A program made the position numbers and the translations under genes. A stretch of 64,000 bases of DNA from Thermoleophilia bacterium. Its GTDB lineage: Bacteria > Actinomycetota > Thermoleophilia > Gaiellales > Gaiellaceae. This document shows positions 18,959-31,767 of the stretch, one piece after another (position 1 is the stretch's first letter; every line of letters starts with the position of its first letter). Below the pieces are notes generated by a model. It saw only the letters and a list, made by a program, of their open reading frames with translations. It did not search any database and was not told the origin of the DNA. The stretch is taken from NCBI GenBank assembly GCA_009694305.1, contig SHVL01000001.1, positions 1 to 64,000 of the forward strand, in the 5' to 3' direction.

Positions 18959-19477
18959 CTACTGCAGCCACCGCACGACATCGCCGAGCGGCTTACGGTT
19001 TGCCCGCTCGCTCCACTCTGCGGCGGAGCGCATGTTCGGGTCACGCGGCTTCGCAGGGAACCCGAACGAGAGAACGATGACGGGGGCCTCGTTCTCCGTT
19101 GCGTCGAGCGCGCGTCGTGCCGCATCGAGGTCGGCAATGCCGTTGGGACACGATGCGAGCCCCTCGGCCCACGCCACAAGAAGCATGCTCTGGGCAGCAC
19201 GACCGGCATCGAAGGACACGGGGCCCTTGCCCGCGACGAGGATCGCGACGACAAGGCCGGCCCCGAGGACGTTTTCGGGGACGAATACCGCGTCCGCTAG
19301 CTGCTCGATCCGCGAGCGGCCCGTCGGCACGATGAACGTCCAGGGCTGTCCGTTCCCGGCCGACCCCGAAAGCCTGCCGGCATCGAGCAGCCGGAGCGAG
19401 AGCTCGGGGGAAAGCGGTTCGGGAAGCGTGCCGCGCTCGTCGCGACGGCTCGCTATCGCAAGCAACGTGTCCACCAC
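18959..19477 (-). CDS. Nitroreductase-family protein
   Basis: IASRRDERGTLPEPLSPELSLRLLDAGRLSGSAGNGQPWTFIV, AQSMLLVAWAEGLASCPNG, VIVLSFGFPAKP. Confidence 0.8.
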   Translation of the reverse strand: MVDTLLAIASRRDERGTLPEPLSPELSLRLLDAGRLSGSAGNGQPWTFIVPTGRSRIEQLADAVFVPENVLGAGLVVAILVAGKGPVSFDAGRAAQSMLLVAWAEGLASCPNGIADLDAARRALDATENEAPVIVLSFGFPAKPRDPNMRSAAEWSERANRKPLGDVVRWLQ

Positions 19478-19561
19478 TAAAGCCTATCGAAGCAAACGAT
19501 CGAGCTTCACCTTGCCCCTCTCCCGCTGCTGCGACGTTGCCAACGGCGTAAGCTGCCTCCG

Positions 19562-19783
19562 ATGGCACAACCGGCCGACCAGGAGACCGTCAGCCTGCTC
19601 CGCTGGCTCCGCCGGCAACTGCGCCAACCCACGCCCGAGCGCGAGCGGCTCGAAGCGGCGGTCGCGAACAACGACCCGTCAGAGGCGCGGCGTCTCCTCG
19701 AGCGGTACCCGTTCGGCGATGCACAACGCCGGCACGTAGAGGGACTGATCGACCGCTGGGAGGCGAGCCGTGGCCCGCGCTGA
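19562..19783 (+). CDS. Small hypothetical protein, overlaps the SnoaL-like gene
   Basis: 73-aa ORF with downstream start overlapping its 3' end. Confidence 0.5.
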   Translation: MAQPADQETVSLLRWLRRQLRQPTPERERLEAAVANNDPSEARRLLERYPFGDAQRRHVEGLIDRWEASRGPR

Positions 19784-20162
19784 GAACGAGGCCCTCGTCC
19801 GCGGCATCTTCACGGCGTTCGCGCAACAACGTGGGCTCGCGCTCCGTGACGCCTTCGCCGAGGACGCGACGTGGATTGTGCCGGGCAGCGGAACGATGGC
19901 GGGGACGTTCCGCGGCCGCGAGGAGATCTTCACCTTTCTGGGCCGACTTCCGAAGGAGACAGGCGGCACGTATTCGTCGTCGCTGATCGACGTGCTGGTG
20001 TCCGATGACCGAGCGGCTGCGCTGTACCGGGCAAGCGGCGACCGCAAAGACCGCCACCTCGAGCTCGATCAGGTGCTGTTGTTCCGGATCGAGGACGGTC
20101 TCGTCCGGGAGGTACTCGCACTCCCGAGCGACCCGGCCGCGTTCGAGGCGTTCTGGGCCTGA
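19770..20162 (+). CDS. SnoaL/NTF2-like fold protein
   Basis: NEALVRGIFTAFAQQRGLALRDAFAEDATWIVPGSGTMAGTFRGREEIFTFLGRL. Confidence 0.75.
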   Translation: MARAENEALVRGIFTAFAQQRGLALRDAFAEDATWIVPGSGTMAGTFRGREEIFTFLGRLPKETGGTYSSSLIDVLVSDDRAAALYRASGDRKDRHLELDQVLLFRIEDGLVREVLALPSDPAAFEAFWA

Positions 20163-20863
20163 TGGGCGAGATCGACTTCAGCCGCTTCGGAGCGATCACG
20201 TTCGACTGCTACGGCACCCTGATCGACTGGGAGCGCGGGATCCTCAACGCGCTCCAGCCCGTACTCGCGCCACGGGGGATCGACCTGACCGGGGACGAGT
20301 TGCTCGAGCGCTATGCGCGGCACGAGGCGGCGCTCGAGGCAGGCGCGTACGTGCCGTACCGCGCCGTGCTCGGTGCGTCGCTGCGCGGACTCTGCGAGGA
20401 ACTCGGCTTCGACGTCGGCGACGAGGAGGCGAGCGCGTTCGCCGAGGATCTCGGCGCCTGGCCGGCGTTCCATGACACAGCCCCGGCACTGCACCGCCTG
20501 CAGGAGCGGTTCAAGCTCGGCGTGATCACGAACTGCGACCGCGATCTGTTCGCACTCTCGAACCGGCGACTCGGCGTCACGTTCGACTGGGTCGTCACCG
20601 CGGAGGACGCCCGTGCGTACAAGCCGTCACACGCTCCGTTCGAGCTCGCGTTCGCGACGATCGACGTCCCCCGCGACCGCATCCTCCACGCAGCCCAGAG
20701 CCTGTTCCACGACCACGTTCCCGGCAAGCAGCTCGGGTTGACAACCGCGTGGGTTGACCGCCGACACGACCGACCCGGCTTCGGAGCGACGCCCGCCGCC
20801 TCGGCAACGCCCGACCTGACGGTGTCCGATATGAAGACCTTCGCCGATGTCGCGCTCGGGTAG
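20162..20863 (+). CDS. HAD-superfamily hydrolase (haloacid dehalogenase type II-like)
   Basis: AITFDCYGTLIDWERGI, GVITNCDRDLFALSNRRLGVTFDWVVTAEDARAYKPSHAPFELA, HAAQSLFHDHVPGKQLGL. Confidence 0.88.
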   Translation: MGEIDFSRFGAITFDCYGTLIDWERGILNALQPVLAPRGIDLTGDELLERYARHEAALEAGAYVPYRAVLGASLRGLCEELGFDVGDEEASAFAEDLGAWPAFHDTAPALHRLQERFKLGVITNCDRDLFALSNRRLGVTFDWVVTAEDARAYKPSHAPFELAFATIDVPRDRILHAAQSLFHDHVPGKQLGLTTAWVDRRHDRPGFGATPAASATPDLTVSDMKTFADVALG

Positions 20864-20914
20864 GAGCGGCGACGGGCAAAGGGCGACGGTCGGCGGGCGG
20901 GACGGGTTCCGCCC

Positions 20915-21640
20915 CTACGAGCCCCAACCGGGGTCGCGGCCGCCGCCGCCCAGGGACTCGATCACGATCTCGATCAGACGGCCAGACGAGAGCACGTGCT
21001 CGCGGGCCAGCAGCCTCGCACCGGCGGCACTCCCGGCGGCGATTGCCTCCCGGATCGCCCTGTGCTGGAGGTCGTTCTTGGCATACAGCTCGTCGAGCTC
21101 TACACGAGCACTCCAGACCCGGTCGCCGATGAACGTCCTGCGGGCGCTCTTCGCGAGCCTCTCGACCAGAGGCATTGCAGCGGCGGCGTAGATCACGTCG
21201 TGGAACGCATAGTTCGCCTGCATCCATTCGACAAAGAGCGACGAGTCCCGCGCCTCACTGCGCCGCGCGTGGTCTCTCAGCTCGAGCGTCAACTCGGAGA
21301 ACCGTCGTTCGGCATCGTCGAGTGCCACGAGGTCGGCCGCCGTCATGCGTGGCGTCGCCACCTCCGTCGCAAGAGCCTCCAGCTCGGCCCGCACGAGGTG
21401 GGCCTCACGGAGCTCGGCGGGCGAGATAGAGCGGACACGCACGCCCCGGTTCGGCTCGAAGGTAACAAGGCCGAGCGCTGCGAGGCGACGCAATGCTTCC
21501 CTGACCGGCGTGCGCGAAACGTCGAATCGCTCGGAGAGCTGCTCCTGCCGGAGCACCGTCCCCGGCACGATCGCCCCACCCACTATCTCGTCCTCGAGCA
21601 CCCGGGCAATGTCGTCGGCCTTCGTGGACAGCGTGCTCAT
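20915..21640 (-). CDS. GntR-family regulator with FCD-type C-terminus
   Basis: IVGGAIVPGTVLRQEQLSERFDVSRTPVREALRRLAALGLVTFEPNRGVRVRSISPAELREAHLVRAELEALA. Confidence 0.9.
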   Translation of the reverse strand: MSTLSTKADDIARVLEDEIVGGAIVPGTVLRQEQLSERFDVSRTPVREALRRLAALGLVTFEPNRGVRVRSISPAELREAHLVRAELEALATEVATPRMTAADLVALDDAERRFSELTLELRDHARRSEARDSSLFVEWMQANYAFHDVIYAAAAMPLVERLAKSARRTFIGDRVWSARVELDELYAKNDLQHRAIREAIAAGSAAGARLLAREHVLSSGRLIEIVIESLGGGGRDPGWGS

Positions 21641-21691
21641 CGTGCTTTCATTCTAGAGGACATCAGCGATAAAAATGTGGAAGTGGACTTG

Positions 21692-21778
21692 TTTGGGATC
21701 CGAAAATCATGCTTGTGACACGCTTGTGCCGGTATCACTCTCATGTAGGATCCAGTAATACACATTTTGGATCCCAAA
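21692..21778. promoter_or_regulatory. GGATCC-centred operator-like sites between gntR and aceA
   Basis: TTTGGGATCCGAAAAT (21692-21707), TAGGATCCAGTA (21746-21757), ATTTTGGATCCCAAA (21764-21778). Confidence 0.6.
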
Positions 21779-21787
21779 GGAGACCGC

Positions 21788-23053
21788 ATGAAACCATCGA
21801 CTGACACCATCGAGCGCCCCTACAGCCAGGAGGATGTCGAACGCCTCCGCGGCTCCGTCACGATCGAGCACACTTTGGCCCGCCTCGGCGCGGAACGGCT
21901 ACGACAACTCCTCGAGCAGGAGCCATGGGTTCCTGCGCTCGGTGCCATGACCGGTGGCCAGGCGGTGCAGATGGTGAAGGCCGGACTGAAGGCGATCTAC
22001 CTCTCCGGTTGGCAGGTCGCAGCCGATGCGAACCTCTCCGGGAACACCTATCCCGACCAGAGCCTGTACCCCGCGAACAGCGCCCCTGCCCTCGTGAAGC
22101 GGATCAACAGCGCTCTCCTGCGCGCCGACCAGATCACGCATGCAGAAGGTGACGACTCGACCCACTGGCTCGCCCCCATCGTCGCCGACGCGGAGGCCGG
22201 CTTCGGCGGCCCGCTCAACGCCTACGAGATGATGAAGTCGTTCATCGAGGCAGGCGCGGCAGCGGTCCATTTCGAGGATCAGCTTTCGTCCGAGAAGAAG
22301 TGTGGGCATCTCGGCGGCAAGGTGCTCGTTCCCACGGCGCAGCACATACGGACACTCATCGCGGCACGACTTGCAGCCGATGTTGCCGACGTGCCGACGC
22401 TCGTCGTGGCCCGCACCGACGCGCTCTCGGCATCGCTGCTGACGAGCGACATCGACGAGATCGACCGCGAGTTCTGCACCGGTGAGCGCACGCCCGAGGG
22501 GTTCTTCCGGGTGCGGGACGGCATCGACGCCGCCATCGCGCGCGGCATCGCGTACGCCCCCTTCTCCGATCTCATCTGGTGCGAGACCGGGACGCCCGAC
22601 ATGGCGGAGGCCGAGCAGTTCGCAGGCGCGATCCACGACAAGTTCCCCGATCAGCTGCTCGCCTACAACTGCTCACCGTCGTTCAACTGGCGCAAGCACC
22701 TGAGCGACGCGCAGATCGAGGCATTCCAGAGCGACCTCGCGAAGCTTGGCTACCGCTTCCAGTTCATCACGCTCGCCGGATTCCACGCGGCCAACCTCTC
22801 GATGTTCGAGCTGGCACGTGGGTACAACACCGAGGCGATGCCCGCGTACGTCCGGCTGCAGGAGCGCGAGTTCGAGCTCGAGGACGAGGGCTACACCGCC
22901 ACGCGCCACCAGCGCGAGGTCGGCGCAGGCTACTTCGACCAGGTGCTGCAGACGATCACCAGCGGCACCTCGTCCACGCTGGCACTCAGCGGCTCGACGG
23001 AGGAAGAGCAGTTCCAGTCAGACACCGCCGACATCGAGAAGAACGCGGCCTGA
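21788..23053 (+). CDS. aceA: Isocitrate lyase
   Basis: [97 protein letters not shown]. Confidence 0.96.
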   Translation: MKPSTDTIERPYSQEDVERLRGSVTIEHTLARLGAERLRQLLEQEPWVPALGAMTGGQAVQMVKAGLKAIYLSGWQVAADANLSGNTYPDQSLYPANSAPALVKRINSALLRADQITHAEGDDSTHWLAPIVADAEAGFGGPLNAYEMMKSFIEAGAAAVHFEDQLSSEKKCGHLGGKVLVPTAQHIRTLIAARLAADVADVPTLVVARTDALSASLLTSDIDEIDREFCTGERTPEGFFRVRDGIDAAIARGIAYAPFSDLIWCETGTPDMAEAEQFAGAIHDKFPDQLLAYNCSPSFNWRKHLSDAQIEAFQSDLAKLGYRFQFITLAGFHAANLSMFELARGYNTEAMPAYVRLQEREFELEDEGYTATRHQREVGAGYFDQVLQTITSGTSSTLALSGSTEEEQFQSDTADIEKNAA

Positions 23054-23151
23054 CACCCGTTCAGGCCGGCCCGCCCATCGAGCGTCCATCGGGCGCAGCT
23101 GTCCGAGCACGAAAGCCGCTCCCCGAGGTGCGGCCGGTATCGTAAAAAGCC

Positions 23152-25452
23152 GTGAGTGACAACGTTCTCGAAGCGCGCGCGCCCGATGTCCCGCAGGCAC
23201 TCGCTGTACAGATCGCCCGGACGGTCTTCGGGATCGACGGCGATGCAATGCCACTCGACGGCGAGCGAGACCGCAACTTCCGGATCGACGGGGCCGGCGG
23301 GTCATTCGTCCTCAAGGTCGGGAACCCCGCAGACCCGGCGGGGGCCGTCGAGCTGCAGGTACTCGCGATGGAGCACGCCTTGCGGGCGAATCCGGCGCTT
23401 GCGATTCCCCGGCCACACCGGACGCTTGACAGCCGGCCGACGGGGGAGGTCGAGATCGACGGCGTCCATCACGCCGTCCAGCTCGTCACCCTGATCGACG
23501 GGGCGGCATTCCCGGTGGGGCCGGTCAGCCCGGACGGGCGCCGCGCGGTCGGCGTTGCGGTCGCACTCCTCGACCAGGCACTTGCCGGCTTCACGCATCC
23601 TCTGGCACAGCGCTCCATCCTCTGGGACATCACCCGGCTGCGCGAGCTCCGGCCAAAGCTCGACTACGTCGGAGCAGAGAGTCGCGCGCTCGTCGAGCGC
23701 TGGCTGGACAGATTCGATGCCGTGACCGCGCCCGCGCTCGAGCTCGTGCCATCCTCGACGATCCACGGCGACGTCAACCCCGGCAACCTGCTCACCGACC
23801 ATGACGACCCCGACCGTATCGCAGGGATTGTTGACTTCGGTGATCTCGTCCACGCCCGCACGGTGATCGACCCTGCTATTGCCGCCGGCTATCAGGCATT
23901 CGGCGCCGACAACCCGCTCGACCCGCTCGTCGAGGTCGTGACCGCCTACCACGCCGTTTCGCAGCTCACCGTTGCGGAGGTGGAGCTGATCCCGGAGCTT
24001 GCCGCCGCCCGGATGGCCCAGTCCATCCTCATCTCAGCGTGGCGCGCCGAGCTCCACCCGGACAACCTCGCCTACATCATGGCCGACCAGGAAGATTGTC
24101 TCGCCACGCTCGCCCGGATCGACGACCACGGCGTGGCGACGCTCGCGGCGGCTCTCACCGATGCCTGTGGACTGGGCCGGCGCACGCCGCCTTCGCTCGG
24201 AGACAGCCTCTCGCTCCGCCGGGCTCGGCTCGGGCCCGCGCTCGGCCTCAGCTACGACGACCCGGTGCGTCTCGACTCGGGCAACGGTGTCTGGCTCACC
24301 GACACGGACGGCAACCGGCTGCTCGACGCGTACAACAACGTGCCGCAGGTGGGACACGCCCATCCACGCGTAACGGCTGCGCTCGCGAGCCAGGCGAGGC
24401 GACTCGCGACGAACACCCGCTACCTCGTGGACGAGGTGGCCCTGTACGCAGACCGGCTGACGGCGCTGATGCCGGAGGAGCTCTCGGTGGTGATGTTCGT
24501 CAACTCGGGCAGCGAGGCAAACGACGTTGCGGTTCAGATTGCCCGCGCCGTCACGGGAAACCGGGGCGTCGTGATCACCGAGCACGCCTACCACGGGGCC
24601 ACGGCTGCCACCGCTGCCCTTTCACCGGAGGAGCTCGGCCCGGACGCACTCGAGCCATGGGTGGCGCGGATCGGCGGCGCCACCACACTCGGCGCCGCCG
24701 ATGCCGCCGTGCGTGTGGCGGGCGAAGTGGACGACGCCTTCGCACGGCTTCGCGAGCGGGGCCACGATCCGGCCCTGATCGTGTACGACGACGTCTTCGC
24801 GAGCGACGGGATCTTCGCCGTTCCTCCCGGGTACCTTCGTGCGGCGTACGCCCGCGCGCGTGCGGTGGGCGCACTCTGCCTCGCCGACGAGGTGCAGGCG
24901 GGCTTCGGCAGGGTCGGCACGCCGTTCTGGGGCTTCGCGCTGGACGGTGTCGTACCCGACATCGTCACCCTCGGCAAGCCGATGGGCAACGGCCATCCGA
25001 TGGGAGCCGTCATCACGACGCCCGAGATCGCTGCGCAGTTTGCCGAGCGCTGGCACTTCTTCTCGACGTTCGCCGGGTCACCGGTGGCTGCGGCAGTCGG
25101 CACGGCGGTGCTCGACGTGATCGAGCGCGAGCGACTCGCCGAGCAGGCCGAGCGCGTGGGTGCGTACCTGCGGGATCGGCTCTCGGAGGTGGCCGCATCC
25201 CACGCAGTCGTCCACGAGGTGCGCGGGCCGGGCCTGTACATCGCCGTCGAGCTCGACTGCGAGGCCCCCGGCCGAACTGACATCGGGAACGCCGTCGCCA
25301 ACGGCCTTCGCCGTCGGGGAGTGCTCGTCGGCGCGATCGGCCCACGTTTCAACGTGATCAAGATTCGGCCGCCGCTCGTCTTCTCCGAGCGGCACGCCGA
25401 TCGGGTCGCGACCGAACTCGATGCGACCCTCAAAGCCGTCATGCGACAATGA
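23152..25452 (+). CDS. Fusion: aminoglycoside-phosphotransferase-like kinase (HYKK-like) plus class-III PLP enzyme (ETNPPL/PHYKPL-like phospho-lyase)
   Basis: Kinase: [38 protein letters not shown] part: [75 protein letters not shown]. Confidence 0.9.
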   Translation: MSDNVLEARAPDVPQALAVQIARTVFGIDGDAMPLDGERDRNFRIDGAGGSFVLKVGNPADPAGAVELQVLAMEHALRANPALAIPRPHRTLDSRPTGEVEIDGVHHAVQLVTLIDGAAFPVGPVSPDGRRAVGVAVALLDQALAGFTHPLAQRSILWDITRLRELRPKLDYVGAESRALVERWLDRFDAVTAPALELVPSSTIHGDVNPGNLLTDHDDPDRIAGIVDFGDLVHARTVIDPAIAAGYQAFGADNPLDPLVEVVTAYHAVSQLTVAEVELIPELAAARMAQSILISAWRAELHPDNLAYIMADQEDCLATLARIDDHGVATLAAALTDACGLGRRTPPSLGDSLSLRRARLGPALGLSYDDPVRLDSGNGVWLTDTDGNRLLDAYNNVPQVGHAHPRVTAALASQARRLATNTRYLVDEVALYADRLTALMPEELSVVMFVNSGSEANDVAVQIARAVTGNRGVVITEHAYHGATAATAALSPEELGPDALEPWVARIGGATTLGAADAAVRVAGEVDDAFARLRERGHDPALIVYDDVFASDGIFAVPPGYLRAAYARARAVGALCLADEVQAGFGRVGTPFWGFALDGVVPDIVTLGKPMGNGHPMGAVITTPEIAAQFAERWHFFSTFAGSPVAAAVGTAVLDVIERERLAEQAERVGAYLRDRLSEVAASHAVVHEVRGPGLYIAVELDCEAPGRTDIGNAVANGLRRRGVLVGAIGPRFNVIKIRPPLVFSERHADRVATELDATLKAVMRQ

Positions 25453-25456
25453 ACCG

Positions 25457-26952
<1,496 letters not shown>

Positions 26953-26956
<4 letters not shown>

Positions 26957-27627
26957 AGGCCGTCTTCGTCGGCGGCTCTTCCGGCATCGGCCTCGCTGCG
27001 GCACGCCTCGCCGAAGCCGCGGGGTGGGACGTTGTGATCGTCAGCCGCAACCCGGATGTCCCGGACATCGACGCTGAACGCGTGACGCTCGACATCTCGG
27101 ACGAGACCGCTGTCCGCGAGGTCTTCAGCGCACTCGGCCCGATCGACCACCTGATTTTCTCTCCGGTGGCCCGCGCCGGCGGGCCGGCCCGGACACTCGA
27201 TCTGGAGGCGGCTCGACGGGCGTTCGAGACGAAGCTGTGGGGCCCGTTCGCCGCCGTCCAGGCCGCCGATGTCCGCGAGTCGATCGTCTTCGTCTCCGGC
27301 GTGGCGGCGGCGACGCCGATGCGCGGTGGATCGGCAACGGCAGCCGTCAACGGCGCGGTCGAGGCACTGATGCGGACGCTCGCAGTCGAGCTCGCGCCCG
27401 TCCGTGTGAACGCGGTCTCGCCGGGGATCGTCGCGACGCCGACGTGGGACTTCATGGCGGCAGAGGATCGAGACGCGATGCTCGACCGGTTCGCCGGTGC
27501 CCTGCCGGTCGGCCGGGTCGGCACCGCAGAGGAGCTGGCGGCGGCAGTCTGGCTCCTCCTCACGAATGGGTTCATCACCGGTACCGTCCTGCCCGTTGAC
27601 GGCGGCCACCGGCTCGCCTCCCCCTGA
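26953..27627 (+). CDS. SDR-family protein lacking the usual YxxxK motif
   Basis: [52 protein letters not shown]; motif region [29 protein letters not shown] overlaps the aceB stop. Confidence 0.85.
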
Positions 27628-27729
27628 CCCTGCGCGCAACCCGACCTCCGTCGTTGCCCGACGCGCCCCGGGGCATCCGGCCCGGGCTCAGGCCCGCAGA
27701 TGGCTTGCAGGCACCATCCGACGCAGGAC

Positions 27730-28767
27730 TCAGCCGGCTATCGCTTCCCGGACGAGGGGCGCTACGCCGGTGCCGAGCAACTCGATCCCGCGCAACAGGT
27801 TCTCGTGGGCTAGCCGCACGTTGGTCATCTGCAGGGAGATGCGCGCGATTCCACCGAGGTCGTCATCGATCCGGAGGATCTTGGTGGCGACGGTCCGCGG
27901 GTCACCGATGAGGAAAGCGCCATCGGGGCCGCACATTGCGTCGTACTGCGCGCGGGTGGGTGGGGCGAAACCGCGCTCTCGGCCAATCGTGTCGAACAGC
28001 CGGGCCCAGCCGGGATAAAAGTCGTCGGCTGCCTGCTGCGTGGTTTCGCCGACGAAACCGATGCAATGCAGGCCAACCTGAAGATTGTCGGAGGGGTGGC
28101 CGGCGCGGCGGCCGGCTTCCCGGTACAGCTCGATGAGCGGCAAGAAGCGGGCGGGTTGGCCGCCGATGATCGCGACCATGAGGGGCAGCCCGAGGGTGCC
28201 GGCCCGGACAAACGACTCCGGCGTCCCGCCGACACCAACCCAGATCGGGAGTGAGTCCTGTAGCGGTCGGGGGTAGACACCCTGGCCGGTGAGCGGCGGG
28301 CGGTGCTGTCCCGACCAGGTCACCTCCGCCTGCTCACGGATACGTAGCAGGAGGTCGAGCTTCTCGGCAAAGAGCGCGTTGTAGTCGGCGAGGTCGAGTC
28401 CGAACAGCGGAAAGGACTCGGTGAACGAGCCGCGGCCTACGATGAGGTCGGCCCGGCCCCTGGAGATCAGGTCGAGGGTCGCGAACTCCTGAAACACGCG
28501 CACGGGGTCGCTGGCGCTCAGGACGGTCACGGCGCTGTTGAGCCGGATGGTGGTCGTCCTCGCGGCGGCTGCAGCCAGGAGGACGACAGGGGCGGAGTCC
28601 ATGAAATCGTGGCGGTGGTGCTCGCCGATGCCGTAGGTGTCGAGACCGACCTGATCGGCGCATTCGACCTCCTCGAGCAGGTGCTGCACCCGCTCGACCG
28701 GGCTGACATCTACACCGGTGACCGGGTCGGTGACCGTGGAGACGAAGCTGTCGATGCCTATTCGCAG
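27730..28767 (-). CDS. LLM-class flavin-dependent oxidoreductase
   Basis: GLDTYGIGEHHRHDFMDSAPVVLLAAAAARTTTIRLNSAVTVLSASDPVRVFQEFATLDLISRGRADLIVGRGSFTESF. 5' end assigned to a CTG at 28767 from frame continuity; uncertain. Confidence 0.85.
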   Translation of the reverse strand: MRIGIDSFVSTVTDPVTGVDVSPVERVQHLLEEVECADQVGLDTYGIGEHHRHDFMDSAPVVLLAAAAARTTTIRLNSAVTVLSASDPVRVFQEFATLDLISRGRADLIVGRGSFTESFPLFGLDLADYNALFAEKLDLLLRIREQAEVTWSGQHRPPLTGQGVYPRPLQDSLPIWVGVGGTPESFVRAGTLGLPLMVAIIGGQPARFLPLIELYREAGRRAGHPSDNLQVGLHCIGFVGETTQQAADDFYPGWARLFDTIGRERGFAPPTRAQYDAMCGPDGAFLIGDPRTVATKILRIDDDLGGIARISLQMTNVRLAHENLLRGIELLGTGVAPLVREAIAG

Positions 28768-28839
28768 GGATCTCTCCTCATCGTGTCTCGCCCGAGCGTC
28801 GTATTCTGCGCCACTGTGCCGAGGCCTGATGCTCCACTG

Positions 28840-29589
28840 TCAGCCGAGGAACTGCACGATTGCGTCTGCCGCAGCGTCGAAGTCGTCCCAGAGAATGCTA
28901 TGGCCGCCCGGGACGTCAACTCTCGTGATGTGGCCGTTGCGCGGCACGGTGACCGTGACCCAGGACTGCTCACCGCAGACGACGAGCGTCGGGCACCCCG
29001 GCCACGGCGGCGTTACCGACGCCATCTCGCTCCACGCCACGACGGCCGCCGCAGGGGCATATTGCATCCGAAAGCGGCCGTCTCGGCCCTCGATGAGATG
29101 CTCGCGCATCTCCTCCTCGAGCGTCTCCCACGACGTCGTGAACACCGACCCGTCGCCGAGCCGCGCCTCGATCGCCGCATCCGCGTCGGCGAAGGAGACG
29201 TCGGCGCGGGTCAGGTCGGCGCGCTCCCCGGCAACCGCCGGGTCGAGCTGCATGGCAGGGTCGAGCAGGACTGCACGCTCGACCCGGTCGGGATGACGAG
29301 ACGCGAGCTCCGCTACGAGCTTGCCGCCGAAGCTGTGCCCGACCCACGTCGCACGCGAGGCCCCGAGCGCGTCCGAGGTCTCGACAACGTCCGCGACGTG
29401 CTGCTCGACGCTCCACGGCGGCTCCCAGCCCGACCGACCGTGACCGCGGCAGTCGTAACCGATCACGCGGTACGCGGACAGCCGCTCCTCCGCGAGGCGT
29501 CGAAAGCGCCGGCCGTGCCCGGTGACGCCATGCAGGCAGATGACAGGGGTGCCCGCCGGATCTCCCCACTCGACGACGCTCAGCCGCAA
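28840..29589 (-). CDS. Alpha/beta hydrolase
   Basis: PVICLHGVTGHGRRFRRLAEERLSAYRVIGYDCRGHGRSG, TWVGHSFGGKLVAELA. TTG start inferred. Confidence 0.85.
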   Translation of the reverse strand: MRLSVVEWGDPAGTPVICLHGVTGHGRRFRRLAEERLSAYRVIGYDCRGHGRSGWEPPWSVEQHVADVVETSDALGASRATWVGHSFGGKLVAELASRHPDRVERAVLLDPAMQLDPAVAGERADLTRADVSFADADAAIEARLGDGSVFTTSWETLEEEMREHLIEGRDGRFRMQYAPAAAVVAWSEMASVTPPWPGCPTLVVCGEQSWVTVTVPRNGHITRVDVPGGHSILWDDFDAAADAIVQFLG

Positions 29590-30539
29590 GCGAGCACCAG
29601 CTTGCCGAAATGCCTGCCGGATGCCATCGTCTCGAGCGCCGTTGCCGCCTCGGCAAGCGGCACGACCGAGTCGATCACCGGTCGCCAGGTGCCCGAAGAG
29701 AGAGCCCCGAGGAGGCCGGCGAAGTCGGCGGGACTGCCCATCATCGTCCCGAGCAGCGACCACTGGCCGAAGTAGAAGGGCCGCACGGGCAACGTTACCT
29801 CGGTGCCTCCCGTAGCGCCGAAGACGACGACCCGTCCGCCGGGCCGCACACATTCGAGCGACTGCGGCCACGTCGAGCCGATCGAGTCGATCACCAGATC
29901 GGCTCCGCCGAGCTCTTTCACTGCCGCCACCCAGTCCTCCGTCGCGTAGTTGACGCCACCCTCGGCGCCGAGCGTCCGCGACCGCTCGATCTTCTCGTCC
30001 GACGATGACGTGACGAGCACGCGCGCACCCGCCTGCGCCGCCAGTTGCACGGCGAAGGTGGAGACGCCACTGCCGGCACCGAGCACGAGCACCGTCTCGC
30101 CGGCGCTAAGGCCTCCGCGCGAGAAGAGCGCGCGATACGCCGTCAGTCCCGCGAGCGGCAGAGCCGCCGCTTCCTCCCACGAGAGCCGCTCGGGCTTCGG
30201 AAACACGTTGACCTCCGGCACGACCACGAGTTCGGCGTAGGTGCCGTTGCGCGGGCCACCGAGGACCTGGAAATCAGGGCCGAACGCCTCCTCCCGCGGG
30301 CCCCAGTCGAGCGCCGGATAGATCACGACCTCCTCCCCGGTATCACGCCGCACTCCGGCTCCGTCGGAGCCCGGGATCAGGGGAAGCGGAAACGGGTACG
30401 TGCCGCCGGCGACGAGCAGATCCCTGCGATTGAGCGCTGCCGCTCGCAGCTCGACGACAACCTCGCCAGGACCAGCCACGGGATCCGCGACCGTCTCGTG
30501 GCGAATCTCACCACCCTCGTAGACCGAAACGGCAAGCAT
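29580..30539 (-). CDS. Alcohol dehydrogenase/quinone reductase-like MDR protein
   Basis: ALNRRDLLVAGGTYPFPLPLIPGSDGAGV, AAALPLAGLTAYRALF, VLVLGAGSGVSTFAVQLAAQAGARVLVTSSSDEK. Confidence 0.88.
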   Translation of the reverse strand: MLAVSVYEGGEIRHETVADPVAGPGEVVVELRAAALNRRDLLVAGGTYPFPLPLIPGSDGAGVRRDTGEEVVIYPALDWGPREEAFGPDFQVLGGPRNGTYAELVVVPEVNVFPKPERLSWEEAAALPLAGLTAYRALFSRGGLSAGETVLVLGAGSGVSTFAVQLAAQAGARVLVTSSSDEKIERSRTLGAEGGVNYATEDWVAAVKELGGADLVIDSIGSTWPQSLECVRPGGRVVVFGATGGTEVTLPVRPFYFGQWSLLGTMMGSPADFAGLLGALSSGTWRPVIDSVVPLAEAATALETMASGRHFGKLVLACG

Positions 30540-30934
30540 CAGCGCTTCGAGACCCAGGGCTCGTCGCCGGACACGTCCACGAGCTCGTAGCCACCGTCGC
30601 CCGACGCCGGTGCAAGGATCACCTGAAGCTCCGCCGTCTCGTCGAACTCGTTGAACGACCCGTGCACGACGTCCCTGTCGATGTAGACCGAGTCGCCGGG
30701 GCCGAGCTCCTCGTGCGTGTCCTCGATCCACTGCACGATGCGACCGGACTTGACGATGATCATCTCGTCCTGGTCGGGGTGCCGGTGAAAGTCATGGTGG
30801 TTTCCGGCGGTGAGCGTCACGTCGAGAACGACGAAGGCCGTACAACCGGTGCTCGGCGGGGCAGCGCGCATGCCGGCACTGCCCCAGTCGAAGTGCGTTA
30901 CCGCGACATCCTCATTCTTGACGAACCTGCTCAT
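30539..30934 (-). CDS. Cupin-domain protein
   Basis: [46 protein letters not shown]; overlapping start/stop with neighbours. Confidence 0.8.
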   Translation of the reverse strand: MSRFVKNEDVAVTHFDWGSAGMRAAPPSTGCTAFVVLDVTLTAGNHHDFHRHPDQDEMIIVKSGRIVQWIEDTHEELGPGDSVYIDRDVVHGSFNEFDETAELQVILAPASGDGGYELVDVSGDEPWVSKR

Positions 30935-31767
30935 AGCTCTCCTTCTTCGACGGGAATGGACTTGAAACGTCTCATATTCTCGGTCATGGCGACCTCTGTC
31001 GGCAGCCGCTCCATCGACGACGCACCGAAGAAGCCCACGATGCCCTCCGTACGCGCGAGAACATAGGCCGCGTCATCGGGCTCGGCTATCGGGCCACCGT
31101 GGCACAGCACGATCACGTCGGGGTTGACGCGCTTCGCGGCGTCGTGCATCCCCTGGATGAGAGGCACACAGTCGTCGAGCGTCTTCGCCGTGTCGGCACC
31201 GATCGAGCCGCCCGTCGTCAGGCCCATGTGCGGGACGAGCACGTCAGCTCCGGCCGCGGCCATCGCCGCCGCATCCTCATCGCTGAAGACGTAGGGCGCC
31301 GTGAGCATGTCGAGCTCGTGGGCGACCCGGATCGCATCGACCTCGAGCCCGTAGCCCATCCCGGTCTCCTCCAGATTGACCCGAAAGGTGCCGTCGATCA
31401 GGCCGACCGTGGGGAAGTTTTGCACGCCACTGAACCCGATTCGCTTCAGCTCGGCGATGAACACGGGCATCAGGCGAAACGGGTCGGTGCCGCACACCCC
31501 AGCCAGCACGGGCGTCTGCTTCACGACCGGGAGCACCTCGCGTGCCATGTCCACGACGATCGCGTTCGCATCGCCGTACGGCATCAGACCGGCGAGCGAG
31601 CCGCGGCCGCCCATCCTGTAGCGGCCCGAGTTGTAGATGATGATCAGGTCGCCACCGCCTGCCTCGGCGCACTTCGCCGAGAGGCCCGTGCCAGCGCCTG
31701 CACCGATGATCGGGTTGCCCGCTGCGATCTGGGCGCGCAGCCGGGCGAGTGCCTCGTCGCGGGTCAT
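30931..31767 (-). CDS. TIM-barrel phosphoenolpyruvate hydrolase-like protein (C-terminal part of Tm-1-like architecture)
   Basis: [82 protein letters not shown]. Confidence 0.88.
   Translation of the reverse strand: MTRDEALARLRAQIAAGNPIIGAGAGTGLSAKCAEAGGGDLIIIYNSGRYRMGGRGSLAGLMPYGDANAIVVDMAREVLPVVKQTPVLAGVCGTDPFRLMPVFIAELKRIGFSGVQNFPTVGLIDGTFRVNLEETGMGYGLEVDAIRVAHELDMLTAPYVFSDEDAAAMAAAGADVLVPHMGLTTGGSIGADTAKTLDDCVPLIQGMHDAAKRVNPDVIVLCHGGPIAEPDDAAYVLARTEGIVGFFGASSMERLPTEVAMTENMRRFKSIPVEEGEL

Noticed and set aside
18582-19739. 385-aa plus-strand ORF
   Set aside because: Runs antisense through the nitroreductase gene and has Ser/Arg-rich composition with no recognisable domain.
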